From assembly GCF_042945595.1 (NCBI RefSeq), contig NZ_CP168493.1:1488001-1552000 (forward strand): a stretch of 64,000 nt of DNA. The letters run 5' to 3'. Made by a program: the position numbers and the translations under genes. The stretch's first letter is position 1, and each line of letters opens with the position of its first letter. The notes below the pieces were generated by a model, which made no database searches, was not told where the DNA came from, and saw only the letters and a list, made by a program, of their open reading frames with translations. The DNA is from Psychrobacillus sp042945595 (lineage in GTDB: Bacteria > Bacillota > Bacilli > Bacillales_A > Planococcaceae). Shown here piece by piece: positions 40,514 through 49,383 of the stretch.

Positions 40514-40553
40514 AAAAGGCCGTTTCTCTATTTCAGAGAAGCGGCCCTTTTTG
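40514..40553 (+). terminator. terminator of ribU
   Basis: GGCCGTTTCTCT (40518-40529) and AGAGAAGCGGCC (40535-40546), one G-T pair, followed by CTTTTT. Confidence 0.88.
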
Positions 40554-40646
40554 AGAGATTAGGAAATGAATCTTGGATGCAAGGAATCCAGTAATAACTG
40601 GGGCCCATAAGTTGTGCTTCAAATCTTACAAGGATGTTATTGTTCA

Positions 40647-41026
40647 TTTTTCCCTTTTACCGTCCACAATATACATGAATAAGTGCGTGTATGATTAGAG
40701 TTGGTGGAAACTGAAAAAATAGATAGTATCCATTGATATAGAAGCGCTGAGCGGACGAAATTGCATCTTCGTCCGCTTTTCAAAGAAAAGGAAAGCATCA
40801 AATCTCTCATTAACCAAACCTAATGCACCATGTCTCTACCAATTTCAAGAGGGCGACAGACAAACATCCGTCACAAGATTACCGAAAAAAGAGTATCTGG
40901 AAGTGACTGAGCCACTTCCAGATACTCCATAAAAGTCTTCGTTAATAGTGTAGCCAATGTTTCGACCAAAGCACTCTGGAATTGGTGATGACCAGGTGCA
41001 CTTAAAGGCCGCTTGCATTTTCCTTA
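40647..41026 (+). repeat. dispersed element A, copy 3
   Basis: Full-length copy between convergent ribU and fer. Hairpin 1 is at 40750-40777. Hairpin 2 has arms near GACAGA/TCCGTC. Hairpin 3 arms are 40891-40907 / 40911-40927 (16 of 17 paired). The element's terminal TTTTCCTTA supplies the TAA stop of the minus-strand ferredoxin gene. The stretch 40554-40646 before it shows only weak similarity to the start of copy 2. Confidence 0.85.
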
Positions 41027-41272
41027 TTCAAACTTTAAAGCGTCGCCTTCAAATGATTCATCTGCTACTTTAATAGAGTCAGTTGGGCAACCTTCAAATG
41101 CATCTTCCATATCTTCTAGTAATTCGTCTGGAACTTCAGCAGTACCCATGTTATCATCTAAAATAACGAAAGCTATTCCTTCGTCATCATAATCATATAT
41201 ATCTGGTGCAGCGGCACCACAAGCGCCACAAGCGATACATGTATCTTTGTCAACTATTGTATATTTTGCCAT
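41024..41272 (-). CDS. fer: 4Fe-4S ferredoxin
   Basis: An 82-residue acidic electron carrier with one [4Fe-4S] cluster. Cys12, Cys15 and Cys18 lie in CIACGACG, and the fourth Cys is in EGCPTDSI. It donates electrons to cytochrome P450-type or reductive enzymes. GGAGAGAA precedes the start. Beside ribU and ypbB-recQ, as in B. subtilis. Its stop codon is embedded in the last bases of repeat element A. Confidence 0.94.
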   Translation of the reverse strand: MAKYTIVDKDTCIACGACGAAAPDIYDYDDEGIAFVILDDNMGTAEVPDELLEDMEDAFEGCPTDSIKVADESFEGDALKFE

Positions 41273-41383
41273 TACTTTATTCTCTCCTTTATATCTACTT
41301 ACATGAATATACTATCTTATTCATTCTAAAGGTGTTTACACGACATTTCAACAAAAATACATTTAAAATGTGAGGTATTTCAA

Positions 41384-42418
41384 TTGTATTTTCAACAACT
41401 ATTATTATTAATCATACATAAATTCCATGGAGAGAGATCATCTACAGCTCCATTCTATTTGTTAAAAGGGAAAAAATCTGGCCAAACTATACAAGATGTT
41501 ACTTATTTTAACTTACATCCTTTTTTCTCACTTTATCCTAACCTTTCTAAAGAAGAATATAATGTTGAGGTTTCTAAACTATTATCAAATGAATTCATCG
41601 AAATCAAAGAATCATCTATTTCATTAACAGAGATAGGCTTTCTTCAAATGAATTCAATGCGCAAGCCTTTATATAATGGATGGTTATATAGAGGAAATGA
41701 GGTTGTATTTTGGAGTAGGATAGAGTTAGTTGTGCAAACATTGTCTAACTTTCAAGCTGATAAAAAACAGTTTGTTCCAAATCAAAAAAATCAGCTCGTT
41801 CATCAATTTGTGAAATCATATTTAGTAATGAAAAACTTCCAGGACTCGGCATTCGTAATTGAATTTAAAAAACAAATAGTGCAATTACTTGCTAGTCCAA
41901 TATTTGAAGACATACACCGGGAGCTGTTTGTTTATCGATTAAGTGGATATGACAAAAGTGGAATGACCTGGGAGCAACTTGCTCGCAATTACAATCTAAG
42001 TATTTTGGATGTGAAATTATTATTTATTGAAGGTTTACATATTGCTTTAACTGCAATAACAAAAGAAAGATATCCAGATTTATACGCCCTTACAAAAGAT
42101 ATTGAAGTAATGATACCTTTAACCGATTCAGCAATGAAAACGTATCGTTTATGGGAAAAAGGGTATAGCATCCATGAAATTGCAGAAATGCGATTTTTAA
42201 AAATAAATACGATAGAAGACCATATAATTGAAATGGTTTCAATAAAACAAGATTTTCCAATAATGGATTTTATGAATGAAGAACAAGTACGAAAGGTAGT
42301 ACAAACTTCAAAGGAATTACAAACAAAGAAATTAAAAAGAATTCGAGAACAATTTCCCGAATTAAGTTTTTTTCAAATAAGACTTGCACTTACAAAAGGG
42401 GAAGTAGTGAATGGATAA
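41384..42418 (+). CDS. ypbB: YpbB, helix-turn-helix domain protein upstream of recQ
   Basis: A 344-residue cytosolic protein without a recognised enzyme motif. The C-terminal half has helix-turn-helix-like segments (MTWEQLARNYNLSILDVKLL; GYSIHEIAEMRFLKINTIED) like the helicase-associated HTH attached to some RecQ proteins. Start TTG at 41384 lies 8 bases after GAGG. It overlaps recQ by 8 bases, so the two are probably co-expressed and may act together. Function not established. Confidence 0.85.
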   Translation: MYFQQLLLLIIHKFHGERSSTAPFYLLKGKKSGQTIQDVTYFNLHPFFSLYPNLSKEEYNVEVSKLLSNEFIEIKESSISLTEIGFLQMNSMRKPLYNGWLYRGNEVVFWSRIELVVQTLSNFQADKKQFVPNQKNQLVHQFVKSYLVMKNFQDSAFVIEFKKQIVQLLASPIFEDIHRELFVYRLSGYDKSGMTWEQLARNYNLSILDVKLLFIEGLHIALTAITKERYPDLYALTKDIEVMIPLTDSAMKTYRLWEKGYSIHEIAEMRFLKINTIEDHIIEMVSIKQDFPIMDFMNEEQVRKVVQTSKELQTKKLKRIREQFPELSFFQIRLALTKGEVVNG

Positions 42419-43823
42419 GTTGACAGAAATACTAAAACAAAAATTCGGTCATACTTCTTTTCGAAATGGACAAAAAGAAATCATCCAACAAGTGATTGAA
42501 GGGAAAGATGTCATAGCTATCTTACCAACTGGGATGGGAAAGTCATTATTATTTCAATTGCCAGCTTATTTGATGAAAGGTACGGTTGTAATTGTTTCAC
42601 CTTTATTGTCGCTCATGCAAGATCAAGTAGAACAACTAAAAATGATAGGAGAAAAACGAGTTGTTGCGATAAATTCATTTTTATCTTTTGAACAAAAAGA
42701 ATCGGTATTTCAAAACTTATCCGGCTATAAATTTATCTTCACTTCTCCAGAAATGCTTCAAAACGACCGATTTAACAGGGCGCTTTCCTCTATTCAAATA
42801 GCATATGTAGTAGCTGACGAAGCCCATTGTATTTCGCAATGGGGATTCGATTTCCGGCCAGATTACTTAAGAATCTCCAAGTGGCTTCAAACTTTTCCTA
42901 AAACGAGTGTCCTTGCTTTAACGGCAACTGCAACTAAAAAAGTTGTACAAGAGATCAAACGTACATTACATATGAAAGAACCATATGAATATGTCCATTC
43001 ATTAGATCGGCCCACTATCGCATACGAAGTGAAACAATTGGACGATCAAAAAGAAAAAGTAGCGTGGATTTTAGGGCGGATAACGACAACTAATGGACCG
43101 GGTATTTTATATACTCAATCACGTAAGAAAACGGAGTCTTATGTAGAAGAGCTACTTAAAAAAGGAATTCGTGCTGCTTTTTATCATGCGAAAATGGACC
43201 AAGATGATCGAGTATTGATCCAACAACAGTTTCAACAAGGGAAATTGGATTGGATTTGTGCGACTAATGCATTTGGGATGGGTATTCACAAAGACAATAT
43301 TCGACAAATCATACACGATCATATACCCACATCCATCTCTAGTTATATGCAAGAAATAGGTAGAGCTGCAAGGGATGGTAAACAGTCCATAGCTTCACTT
43401 GTCTATACTAATTCAGATGTTGAACAAGCCTTTTACGTTGCAATGCAGGATTTTCCTGAAGAAGCTGATATTAAACTTGTTTACCAAACGGATGACGTTC
43501 AAATTCAATTATCGGAAACTACAACTCGTATATTGAATTATTGGAAGGAAATTTTATCAGAACAAGAAACAACGGATTTATTTTATGAAATCAAACAAAA
43601 GAAAAGGATGGAAATACAGAAATTGTTTACATTATTTCAAAATGAATGGTGTATTAGAGAGCAATTATTAAACAATTTTGACGAACAATTAAAAGAGCGG
43701 CCAATTAATTGTTGTACTGTTTGTTCTTATGACATTCATCATGTGCTTACAGTAAGAACCGAACAAAAGGAAGAGGAAAAACAACTAAATTGGAAAAATA
43801 GACTAAATGAATTGCTTTACTAG
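42411..43823 (+). CDS. recQ: ATP-dependent DNA helicase RecQ (RecS type)
   Basis: 3'-5' superfamily 2 helicase of recombination and fork repair. 470 residues, the short form without the HRDC domain. Walker A TGMGKS (about residue 42-47), DEAH in VADEAHCISQWGFDFRPDY, motif III LTATAT, and motif VI SYMQEIGRAARDG. C-terminal cysteines (CCTVC) may be a reduced zinc site. It overlaps ypbB. Confidence 0.93.
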   Translation: MDKLTEILKQKFGHTSFRNGQKEIIQQVIEGKDVIAILPTGMGKSLLFQLPAYLMKGTVVIVSPLLSLMQDQVEQLKMIGEKRVVAINSFLSFEQKESVFQNLSGYKFIFTSPEMLQNDRFNRALSSIQIAYVVADEAHCISQWGFDFRPDYLRISKWLQTFPKTSVLALTATATKKVVQEIKRTLHMKEPYEYVHSLDRPTIAYEVKQLDDQKEKVAWILGRITTTNGPGILYTQSRKKTESYVEELLKKGIRAAFYHAKMDQDDRVLIQQQFQQGKLDWICATNAFGMGIHKDNIRQIIHDHIPTSISSYMQEIGRAARDGKQSIASLVYTNSDVEQAFYVAMQDFPEEADIKLVYQTDDVQIQLSETTTRILNYWKEILSEQETTDLFYEIKQKKRMEIQKLFTLFQNEWCIREQLLNNFDEQLKERPINCCTVCSYDIHHVLTVRTEQKEEEKQLNWKNRLNELLY

Positions 43824-43839
43824 TATTACTATTGGGAAG

Positions 43840-43868
43840 TTTACTTTTTCAACAAAATTCGTCATAAT
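43840..43868 (+). promoter_or_regulatory. candidate promoter of ypbE
   Basis: TTTACT (43840-43845), 17 bases, CATAAT (43863-43868), 40 bases before the ypbE ATG. Confidence 0.45.
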
Positions 43869-43908
43869 AGAAATAGTAAAAAGAAGGAATGATTGGAGTT
43901 AGAACAAT

Positions 43909-44517
43909 ATGAATCAAGATGATTACCAAAAAAAAATAGATGAACATAGGCAATCTATTGGCTTAGAGGAAGAAATGAATGAGCCCAGAAGAAGCAGAAG
44001 AACGAGCTATGCTAAAAAAACAAAGAAAAAATCTAAAAACTTACTAATACCTGTTTTATTTTTTATCTTTATTTTAATACCTGTATGTATTTTTATTTAT
44101 GTACAATTTTTCTACACCGCGGAAACAGAAAACGTTACGAATCAAGGTGTTACTTTAGAAAAAAAACCAATCTCTAATACTGGTGATGATAATAACAAGG
44201 AAGATGAAAAAAATAATTCAGAGACAGTAGTTGAGCAAGATCCAGTAGTGACAGCCCCTGAAAAGGATGCGGAAGTAGAACCCATAACAGAAGAACCAAT
44301 AACAGAAGTAGAAACTAAAACAGCAACACAGACAGAAGTGAAAACAAAACCAACAGAAGTTTCACAAACTAAAACACATATCGTACAAAAAAATGAAACG
44401 CTTTATCGAATTGCTATCAATTATTATAAAGATCCTAAAGCAGTTGAAAAGATTAAAGTTGCAAATGGTTTAAAATCGGATAGTATTTCAGCAGGTCAAA
44501 AGCTTGTTTTACCTTAA
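43909..44517 (+). CDS. ypbE: LysM-domain membrane protein YpbE
   Basis: A 202-residue single-pass protein. A basic cytoplasmic N-terminus (RRSRRTSYAKKTKKKSK) is followed by one membrane segment (about residues 46-66) and a Glu/Thr/Val-rich repetitive linker. A C-terminal LysM domain (HIVQKNETLYRIAINYYKDP, ending AGQKLVLP) binds peptidoglycan glycan strands. It follows recQ, as in B. subtilis. Specific role unknown. Confidence 0.88.
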   Translation: MNQDDYQKKIDEHRQSIGLEEEMNEPRRSRRTSYAKKTKKKSKNLLIPVLFFIFILIPVCIFIYVQFFYTAETENVTNQGVTLEKKPISNTGDDNNKEDEKNNSETVVEQDPVVTAPEKDAEVEPITEEPITEVETKTATQTEVKTKPTEVSQTKTHIVQKNETLYRIAINYYKDPKAVEKIKVANGLKSDSISAGQKLVLP

Positions 44518-44593
44518 AAATTTGTAGAAAAGAAGGATATTTACAAACTTTGTCGAATATATATCATTAATCTGTAATGGAAGAGGTGTTTAT

Positions 44594-45226
44594 ATGTTTG
44601 TTAAAAGTGTAATGATTCCGAAAGAAAAATGTTTGACCGTTAATGTGAATGCATCGTTAATGGAAGCCTTGCAGCAATTAGATGAGAAAGAAATTGATGC
44701 AATGCCGATACTTGAGAATGGTATGTATAAAGGAATGTTTAATAAATATCTTTTGTATAAAGCATATTTCTATAGTGATGTAGAAAGAGATACCTTTTTA
44801 AAACAAACTACCGTTAGAGATATTATTGTAAGAGAGGACACGTTTGTACAATTAGAAGATGTTTTTGAAAGTGCATTAGTAAAGTTGTATGATTTTCCAA
44901 TCATTGCAGTATTAGACGAAGGAAAATTTCTTGGGATTGTCACTAGATACGACACTATTTTACAATTCCGTAGCGCTTTTGGTATGGAAAGTAAAGGAAC
45001 CAGAATAGCGCTTACCTCTGTTGAATCTGAAGGGCGTATTCTGAAAGTAGCTGATATATTAAAGAAATACCATACACCGATTATTTCCTTAGTTACTTTT
45101 GACGAAACAGATAAAATAGCTCGCAGAATTATATTGAAAATTGATAATGATCAAAAACTGAGTCGCATAATTGAGGATTTTGAGAAATCTGGATTTCGTG
45201 TATTACATATTGATAAAGACACATAA
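44594..45226 (+). CDS. CBS-domain protein
   Basis: A 210-residue cytosolic protein with a CBS pair. Domain 1 begins MIPKEKCLTVNVNASLMEAL and domain 2 has TVRDIIVREDTFVQLEDVFE and FLGIVTRYDTILQF. A C-terminal ACT-like segment follows (about 140-205). Such proteins bind adenine nucleotides as energy or second-messenger sensors, but the ligand here is unknown. GAAGAGG precedes the ATG. A terminator follows. Confidence 0.8.
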   Translation: MFVKSVMIPKEKCLTVNVNASLMEALQQLDEKEIDAMPILENGMYKGMFNKYLLYKAYFYSDVERDTFLKQTTVRDIIVREDTFVQLEDVFESALVKLYDFPIIAVLDEGKFLGIVTRYDTILQFRSAFGMESKGTRIALTSVESEGRILKVADILKKYHTPIISLVTFDETDKIARRIILKIDNDQKLSRIIEDFEKSGFRVLHIDKDT

Positions 45227-45254
45227 CAAGCTCAATATTTTTCGTGTGATACTG

Positions 45255-45280
45255 GACAGGGGTAGTTCCCTGTCTTTTTG
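45255..45280 (+). terminator. terminator after CBS gene
   Basis: GACAGGG (45255-45261) and CCCTGTC (45268-45274) followed by TTTTT. Confidence 0.85.
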
Positions 45281-45305
45281 TATGTTCTTAGGAGGCTTTT
45301 TCTTG

Positions 45306-46061
45306 ATGTATATCATTATACTTATTATAACCTGCATTATATTATTGCCTTTATATATGCTGTTTTTAGCATTTCAAATAAACGTAAAAGAACATTCTCT
45401 TCGTATCGAAGAAATGAAAGATGGGGAACAATTCCGTGTATTTTTCATTTCTGATATTCATCGAAGAAAAATACCTGATAAAATGATAAATTCTCTTTTA
45501 GGAAGAGTGGATATAGTCATTATCGGAGGAGATTTAACGGAAAAGGGAGTGCCTTTAGAACGGACAGAAAATAATATTTTGCAGTTGTGTCGACTAGGTA
45601 AGATTTCTTATGTCTACGGAAATAATGATCGTGAGGTCGGAGAACCACAATTAAATTCGATACTAGAGAAAAATCGAGTTTGTATTTTAAATAATAAGTC
45701 TATTGTACTAAATTCAAGTAAATCTATCATTCGCCTTATTGGAATAAATGATGGATTTAATGGTAGGGTTAATATATATGATGCATTTCAGGATGTTTTA
45801 GAAGAGGAAATTATTATTTTTGTATCCCATGCTCCTGCTTTTTTTAATAACGCCAAAAAATTGGCAAGGCCGCATCTATTGTTAGCTGGGCATCTCCATG
45901 GCGGTCAAATTCGTTTTGGGCCTTTTGGTATTTACGAAAATGGTGCGTTTAGAGAAAAAGAAAATAGTGCTGAACTTATTAGCAATGGATTTGGTACAAC
46001 AGGCGTACCGTTAAGGTTAGGCGCAAGATCAGAGTGTCATATTATAACTTTATTCGGATAA
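45306..46061 (+). CDS. ypbG: metallophosphoesterase YpbG
   Basis: A 251-residue calcineurin-like phosphoesterase with an N-terminal membrane anchor (about residues 2-24). Metal ligands lie in FISDIHRR, GGDLTE, YGNNDRE, VSHAP and GHLHGGQIR, the full family set. Substrate unknown. AGGAGG lies 7 bases before TTG 45303 and 10 before ATG 45306; either is possible. It sits in the ypb cluster, as in B. subtilis. Confidence 0.88.
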   Translation: MYIIILIITCIILLPLYMLFLAFQINVKEHSLRIEEMKDGEQFRVFFISDIHRRKIPDKMINSLLGRVDIVIIGGDLTEKGVPLERTENNILQLCRLGKISYVYGNNDREVGEPQLNSILEKNRVCILNNKSIVLNSSKSIIRLIGINDGFNGRVNIYDAFQDVLEEEIIIFVSHAPAFFNNAKKLARPHLLLAGHLHGGQIRFGPFGIYENGAFREKENSAELISNGFGTTGVPLRLGARSECHIITLFG

Positions 46062-46102
46062 GTTACTGTAAATAATTTCTAAAATGGTGGAAGGAAGTTT
46101 TA

Positions 46103-47080
46103 ATGGTGGAACAAAATGTAGATGTGCTGATTGTTGGCGGTGGCCCATGTGGGTTAGCTGCTGCAATCGCGGTTCAAGAACTTGGGTTAAATTACGTGGT
46201 CATTGAAAAAGGAAACATAGTAGATGCAATTTATAATTATCCTACACATCAAACTTTTTTTAGTACAAGTGAAAAATTGGCGATTGGTGATGTTCCCTTT
46301 ATAGTCGAAGAAAGAAAACCAAAGAGAAATCAAGCTTTAGTTTATTATAGAGAAGTTGCAAAGTTAAAAAAACTTCATGTAAATAAATATGAATTTGTAA
46401 ACAATGTTGTGAAAAAAGAAGATAAGTTTCTAGTGACTACCTCGAAAGCAATTTATATAGCAAATTACGTAATAATTGCAACTGGTTATTATGATCAACC
46501 AAATTATATGGACATACCAGGAGAAGAATTAACAAAAGTCTTTCATTATTTTAATGAAGGTCATCCTTATTTTGCTCAAAATGTTTTAGTTATTGGAGGT
46601 AAAAACTCTGCAATTGATGCTGCGTTAGAGTTGAATAAAGCTGGTGCTAATGTCACCGTAGCGTATCGAGGAAGTGATTATTCCCCTAGTATTAAACCTT
46701 GGATCTTACCAGAGTTTGAAGGGCTAGTTCGAAATAAGGAAATTGATATGCTATTTAATACAGAAGTTCTATCTGTGGATGCAAAATTCGCTTATTTAAA
46801 AGGTCCAACTGGTAAATTTCAAGTTGAAAATGATTTTGTATTTGCAATGACTGGTTATCATCCAAATCGAGCATTTTTAGCTGACATCGGAATAGAAATT
46901 GATTCTATTACCGGAAGACCGTCATTTAACGAAGAAACAATGGAAACGAACGTAAAAGGTGTTTTTATAGCTGGAGTAATAGCTGCAGGGAATAATGCAA
47001 ATGAAATCTTTATTGAAAATGGTCGTTTTCATGGTGAACAAATTGCTCTTGAAATAGAAAGAAAGCGAAAGGGCAACTAA
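46103..47080 (+). CDS. ypdA: YpdA, bacillithiol disulfide reductase (Bdr)
   Basis: FAD-dependent, NADPH-using oxidoreductase that keeps bacillithiol reduced. 325 residues. The N-terminal FAD site is VLIVGGGPCGLAAA, the NADPH site is VLVIGGKNSAIDAALEL, and the C-terminal FAD-binding segment is GVFIAGVIAAGNNANEIFIE. There is no CxxC redox pair, consistent with the YpdA family's single cysteine in GGPCG. GGAAGG precedes the ATG. Confidence 0.92.
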   Translation: MVEQNVDVLIVGGGPCGLAAAIAVQELGLNYVVIEKGNIVDAIYNYPTHQTFFSTSEKLAIGDVPFIVEERKPKRNQALVYYREVAKLKKLHVNKYEFVNNVVKKEDKFLVTTSKAIYIANYVIIATGYYDQPNYMDIPGEELTKVFHYFNEGHPYFAQNVLVIGGKNSAIDAALELNKAGANVTVAYRGSDYSPSIKPWILPEFEGLVRNKEIDMLFNTEVLSVDAKFAYLKGPTGKFQVENDFVFAMTGYHPNRAFLADIGIEIDSITGRPSFNEETMETNVKGVFIAGVIAAGNNANEIFIENGRFHGEQIALEIERKRKGN

Positions 47081-47098
47081 ATGCCTTTTCGCTTTTCG
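47062..47098 (+). terminator. terminator of ypdA
   Basis: AAAGCGAAAGGGCA (47062-47075) and TGCCTTTTCGCTTT (47082-47095) pair over 14 bp with one wobble. The stop codon lies in the loop, and T residues follow. Confidence 0.82.
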
Positions 47099-47200
47099 TC
47101 TGCATTTCCTGAGTCATTCCTAATTGAATTCTCTAACTGCATTGCTAGAAGTTTTCTTGAAGAAAGTATATAAATTTTTATACCGTGAATAGGTTGATTT

Positions 47201-47216
47201 CCGCTCCAATCAACAG
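47201..47216. repeat. short remnant resembling joined ends of element B
   Basis: TTGATTTCCGCTCCAATCAA (about 47194-47213) forms a small dyad TTGATT/AATCAA. Its halves match the two ends of element B (GATTTCCGCT and CTACAATC). The flanking 47099-47230 shows no gene. Confidence 0.4.
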
Positions 47217-47230
47217 TCCTAATGAGGAAA

Positions 47231-47492
47231 GATTATACTTCGTCCACTTTTAAAAGAATAGGAAAGTATCAAATCTCTCATTAACCAAACCTAATGCACC
47301 ATGTCGCTGCATATTTCAAGAGGGCGACGGACAAACATCTGCCACAAGATTACCCAAAAAATGGATCGTGAAGTGACGCAGTCACTTCACGATCCATAAC
47401 TTTAATGGTAATAGTTTAGCCAATGTTTAGTCCAAAGCACTCGAGAACTGAATATAACAAGATGCACTTAAAGGACGCTTGCGGTTTTCCTA
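47231..47492 (+). repeat. dispersed element A, copy 4
   Basis: Copy between convergent ypdA and ansA. The first hairpin is degenerate (only the right arm CTTCGTCC remains). Hairpin 2 is GACGGA/TCTGCC. Hairpin 3 is a perfect 17-bp stem, 47361-47377 / 47381-47397. The 3' end TTTTCCTA supplies the TAG stop of ansA on the minus strand. Confidence 0.83.
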
Positions 47493-48461
47493 GATAGAAA
47501 AAATATCTTCCATTGCTTTTCTAGAGGCTGAATGATTCAGTGCAATAAGAAGGGCAAGCCTTGCTTTTTGCCCATTTAGACCTTTTGTGAAAATTACTCC
47601 TTTTTCTTTTAATCCTTTTCCACCACCAACATAACCATATACATCTTGTGCGATTCCATTAAAACATCTAGAAACAAGCACAATCGGTATGTCCTTTTTC
47701 AAGATTTCTTCCATAATTGGAACGAGGCTTGGAGGTACGTTTCCTTGTCCTAATGCTTCCAATACAATTCCGTCATAACCTAACTTTACAGAAGCTTCTA
47801 GTAAATCAGGATCCATTCCTGCATAAACTTTAAATAGTGCAACCCTTTTCGTGATACTTTGAATAGGAAAAACAGCACGATGATTAGGTGAATGATGAAA
47901 ATGGACAATTGATTTGGAGATAAAACCAATTGGTCCGTATTGCGGACTCTGAAAAGTGCTTACATTACTAGCGTGCGTTTTCGTTACATTTTCCGCAGTA
48001 TGTATCTCGTCATTTAAGACTACTAGAACTCCCTTTTCTTTTGCGTCCTCTGAACATGCAACTTTTATAGCAGACAATAAATTGTAAAGCCCATCTGATC
48101 CTATTTCATTGGAAGAACGCATTGCGCCTGTAAGAACGATAGGTATTGTTGTTTCCAAAGAAAGGTCTAAGAAATAAGCCGTTTCTTCCAGAGTATCCGT
48201 TCCGTGTGTAATGACAACTCCATCAATTTTTTGCTCGAGAGTGTAGCGTTCTATTAACTTTTTCAAAATGAGCATTTCTTTTGGTGTAATATGAGGAGAA
48301 GGTAAGTTAAACGCTTCTATTTCGATTATATTTGCATGTTCTTTTAATTTATCCCCCTCAAATATAAGGGGATTATTTTCTGTAGGAATAACTGCTCCTG
48401 TTGCTTCATTTACCTGCATGGAAATTGTACCACCAGTATGAATTAGTAATATAGTTTTCAA
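47490..48461 (-). CDS. ansA: L-asparaginase
   Basis: Hydrolyses L-asparagine to aspartate and ammonia. 323 residues, the cytosolic type I length without a signal peptide. Catalytic motifs are HTGGTISM (first Thr) and THGTDTLEETAYF (second Thr with Lys/Asp). VLTGAMRSSNEIGSDG and the C-terminal SRCFNG loop are also present. The stop codon coincides with the end of element A. In B. subtilis ansA has a different context (ansR-ansA-ansB). Confidence 0.92.
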   Translation of the reverse strand: MKTILLIHTGGTISMQVNEATGAVIPTENNPLIFEGDKLKEHANIIEIEAFNLPSPHITPKEMLILKKLIERYTLEQKIDGVVITHGTDTLEETAYFLDLSLETTIPIVLTGAMRSSNEIGSDGLYNLLSAIKVACSEDAKEKGVLVVLNDEIHTAENVTKTHASNVSTFQSPQYGPIGFISKSIVHFHHSPNHRAVFPIQSITKRVALFKVYAGMDPDLLEASVKLGYDGIVLEALGQGNVPPSLVPIMEEILKKDIPIVLVSRCFNGIAQDVYGYVGGGKGLKEKGVIFTKGLNGQKARLALLIALNHSASRKAMEDIFSI

Positions 48462-48578
48462 AATAATACCTCCGCAATTTTTACAAATTATCTAATATAT
48501 AATGCTATAATAAAGACAACCACTGTCAGTATTTACTGAATTAGGTTAAAATGGTGAGCTTGAAAAAATCTTGACTAG

Positions 48579-48596
48579 AATTCGCAAATGCGAATT
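48579..48596. promoter_or_regulatory. 8-bp perfect dyad upstream of prsW
   Basis: AATTCGCA / TGCGAATT with a 2-base centre, just after a TTGACT sequence (48571-48576) and 25 bases before the prsW start. Candidate operator or leader hairpin. Confidence 0.4.
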
Positions 48597-48621
48597 TGAG
48601 TTAATTGGAAGGAGTAAAAAA

Positions 48622-49272
48622 ATGCTCATTCTACTTTCCGTTGCAATTGCTCCTGCTCTTGCGCTTTTAAGTTATTTCTATTTAAGAAGAGATATTGCAG
48701 AAGAACCCTCAAAATTATTGTTACATACATTTATATATGGCGCCATAATAACTTTTCCGATATTATTCATTCAACATGTTATACAAGAAGAAAAAGTGAT
48801 TTCATCCATCTTTGTTCATCAAGCTTTAGTAACCAGTGCATTAGAAGAATTCTTTAAATGGCTTATCTTAATTATTGCTATTTACAAACATGTGGAGTTT
48901 AACGATCCTTATGACGGAATATTATATGGAGCAAGTGTTTCGCTTGGATTTGCAACCATCGAAAATATACTCTATTTATTGAACTTTGGAATGGATCAGG
49001 CTTTCTTGCGTGCATTACTTCCGGTTTCAAGTCATGCATTATTTGGTGTCGTTATGGGTTATTACTTAGGAAGAGCTAAATTTTCCGATGATAAAATAGC
49101 CAAATATGAAATTGCCTATGCTTTTTTAGCCTCTTTTATGTTGCATTGTGTTTATAATAGTATACTAATTATTAAAGGAATCGATTTACTTTTAATCGTT
49201 CCATTTATGTTGTTTTTATGGTTATTTGGCTTATCGCGAGTAAAGAAAGCCCAAATATTTTCACGTATTTAA
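48622..49272 (+). CDS. prsW: intramembrane protease PrsW
   Basis: Site-1 protease of the CPBP-related PrsW family. In B. subtilis it cuts anti-sigma-W (RsiW) during envelope stress. 216 residues with about six or seven membrane segments. Catalytic-type motifs are SALEEFFKWL (the EE pair), GFATIENILYL and SSHALFGVVMGY with the conserved His. GGAAGGAG selects the ATG at 48622. Neither sigW nor rsiW is in the window. Confidence 0.93.
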   Translation: MLILLSVAIAPALALLSYFYLRRDIAEEPSKLLLHTFIYGAIITFPILFIQHVIQEEKVISSIFVHQALVTSALEEFFKWLILIIAIYKHVEFNDPYDGILYGASVSLGFATIENILYLLNFGMDQAFLRALLPVSSHALFGVVMGYYLGRAKFSDDKIAKYEIAYAFLASFMLHCVYNSILIIKGIDLLLIVPFMLFLWLFGLSRVKKAQIFSRI

Positions 49273-49305
49273 AGATTTGAACATCATGAATACTTAGCAA
49301 AAGAA

Positions 49306-49333
49306 AAATCTGGCTAAATGCTAGATTTTTTTT
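49306..49333 (+). terminator. terminator of prsW
   Basis: AAATCTGGC (49306-49314) pairs with GCTAGATTT (49320-49328), one wobble, with a T tract after it. Confidence 0.85.
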
Positions 49334-49383
49334 GTATATTTGGGCATTTCTTATCCAAGCTATTCATAAAGGAGAGATGTCGT

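Noticed and set aside
48579..48596. LexA (DinR) box before prsW
   Set aside because: The dyad centre AATTCGCAAATGCGAATT lacks the CGAAC-N4-GTTCG pattern.
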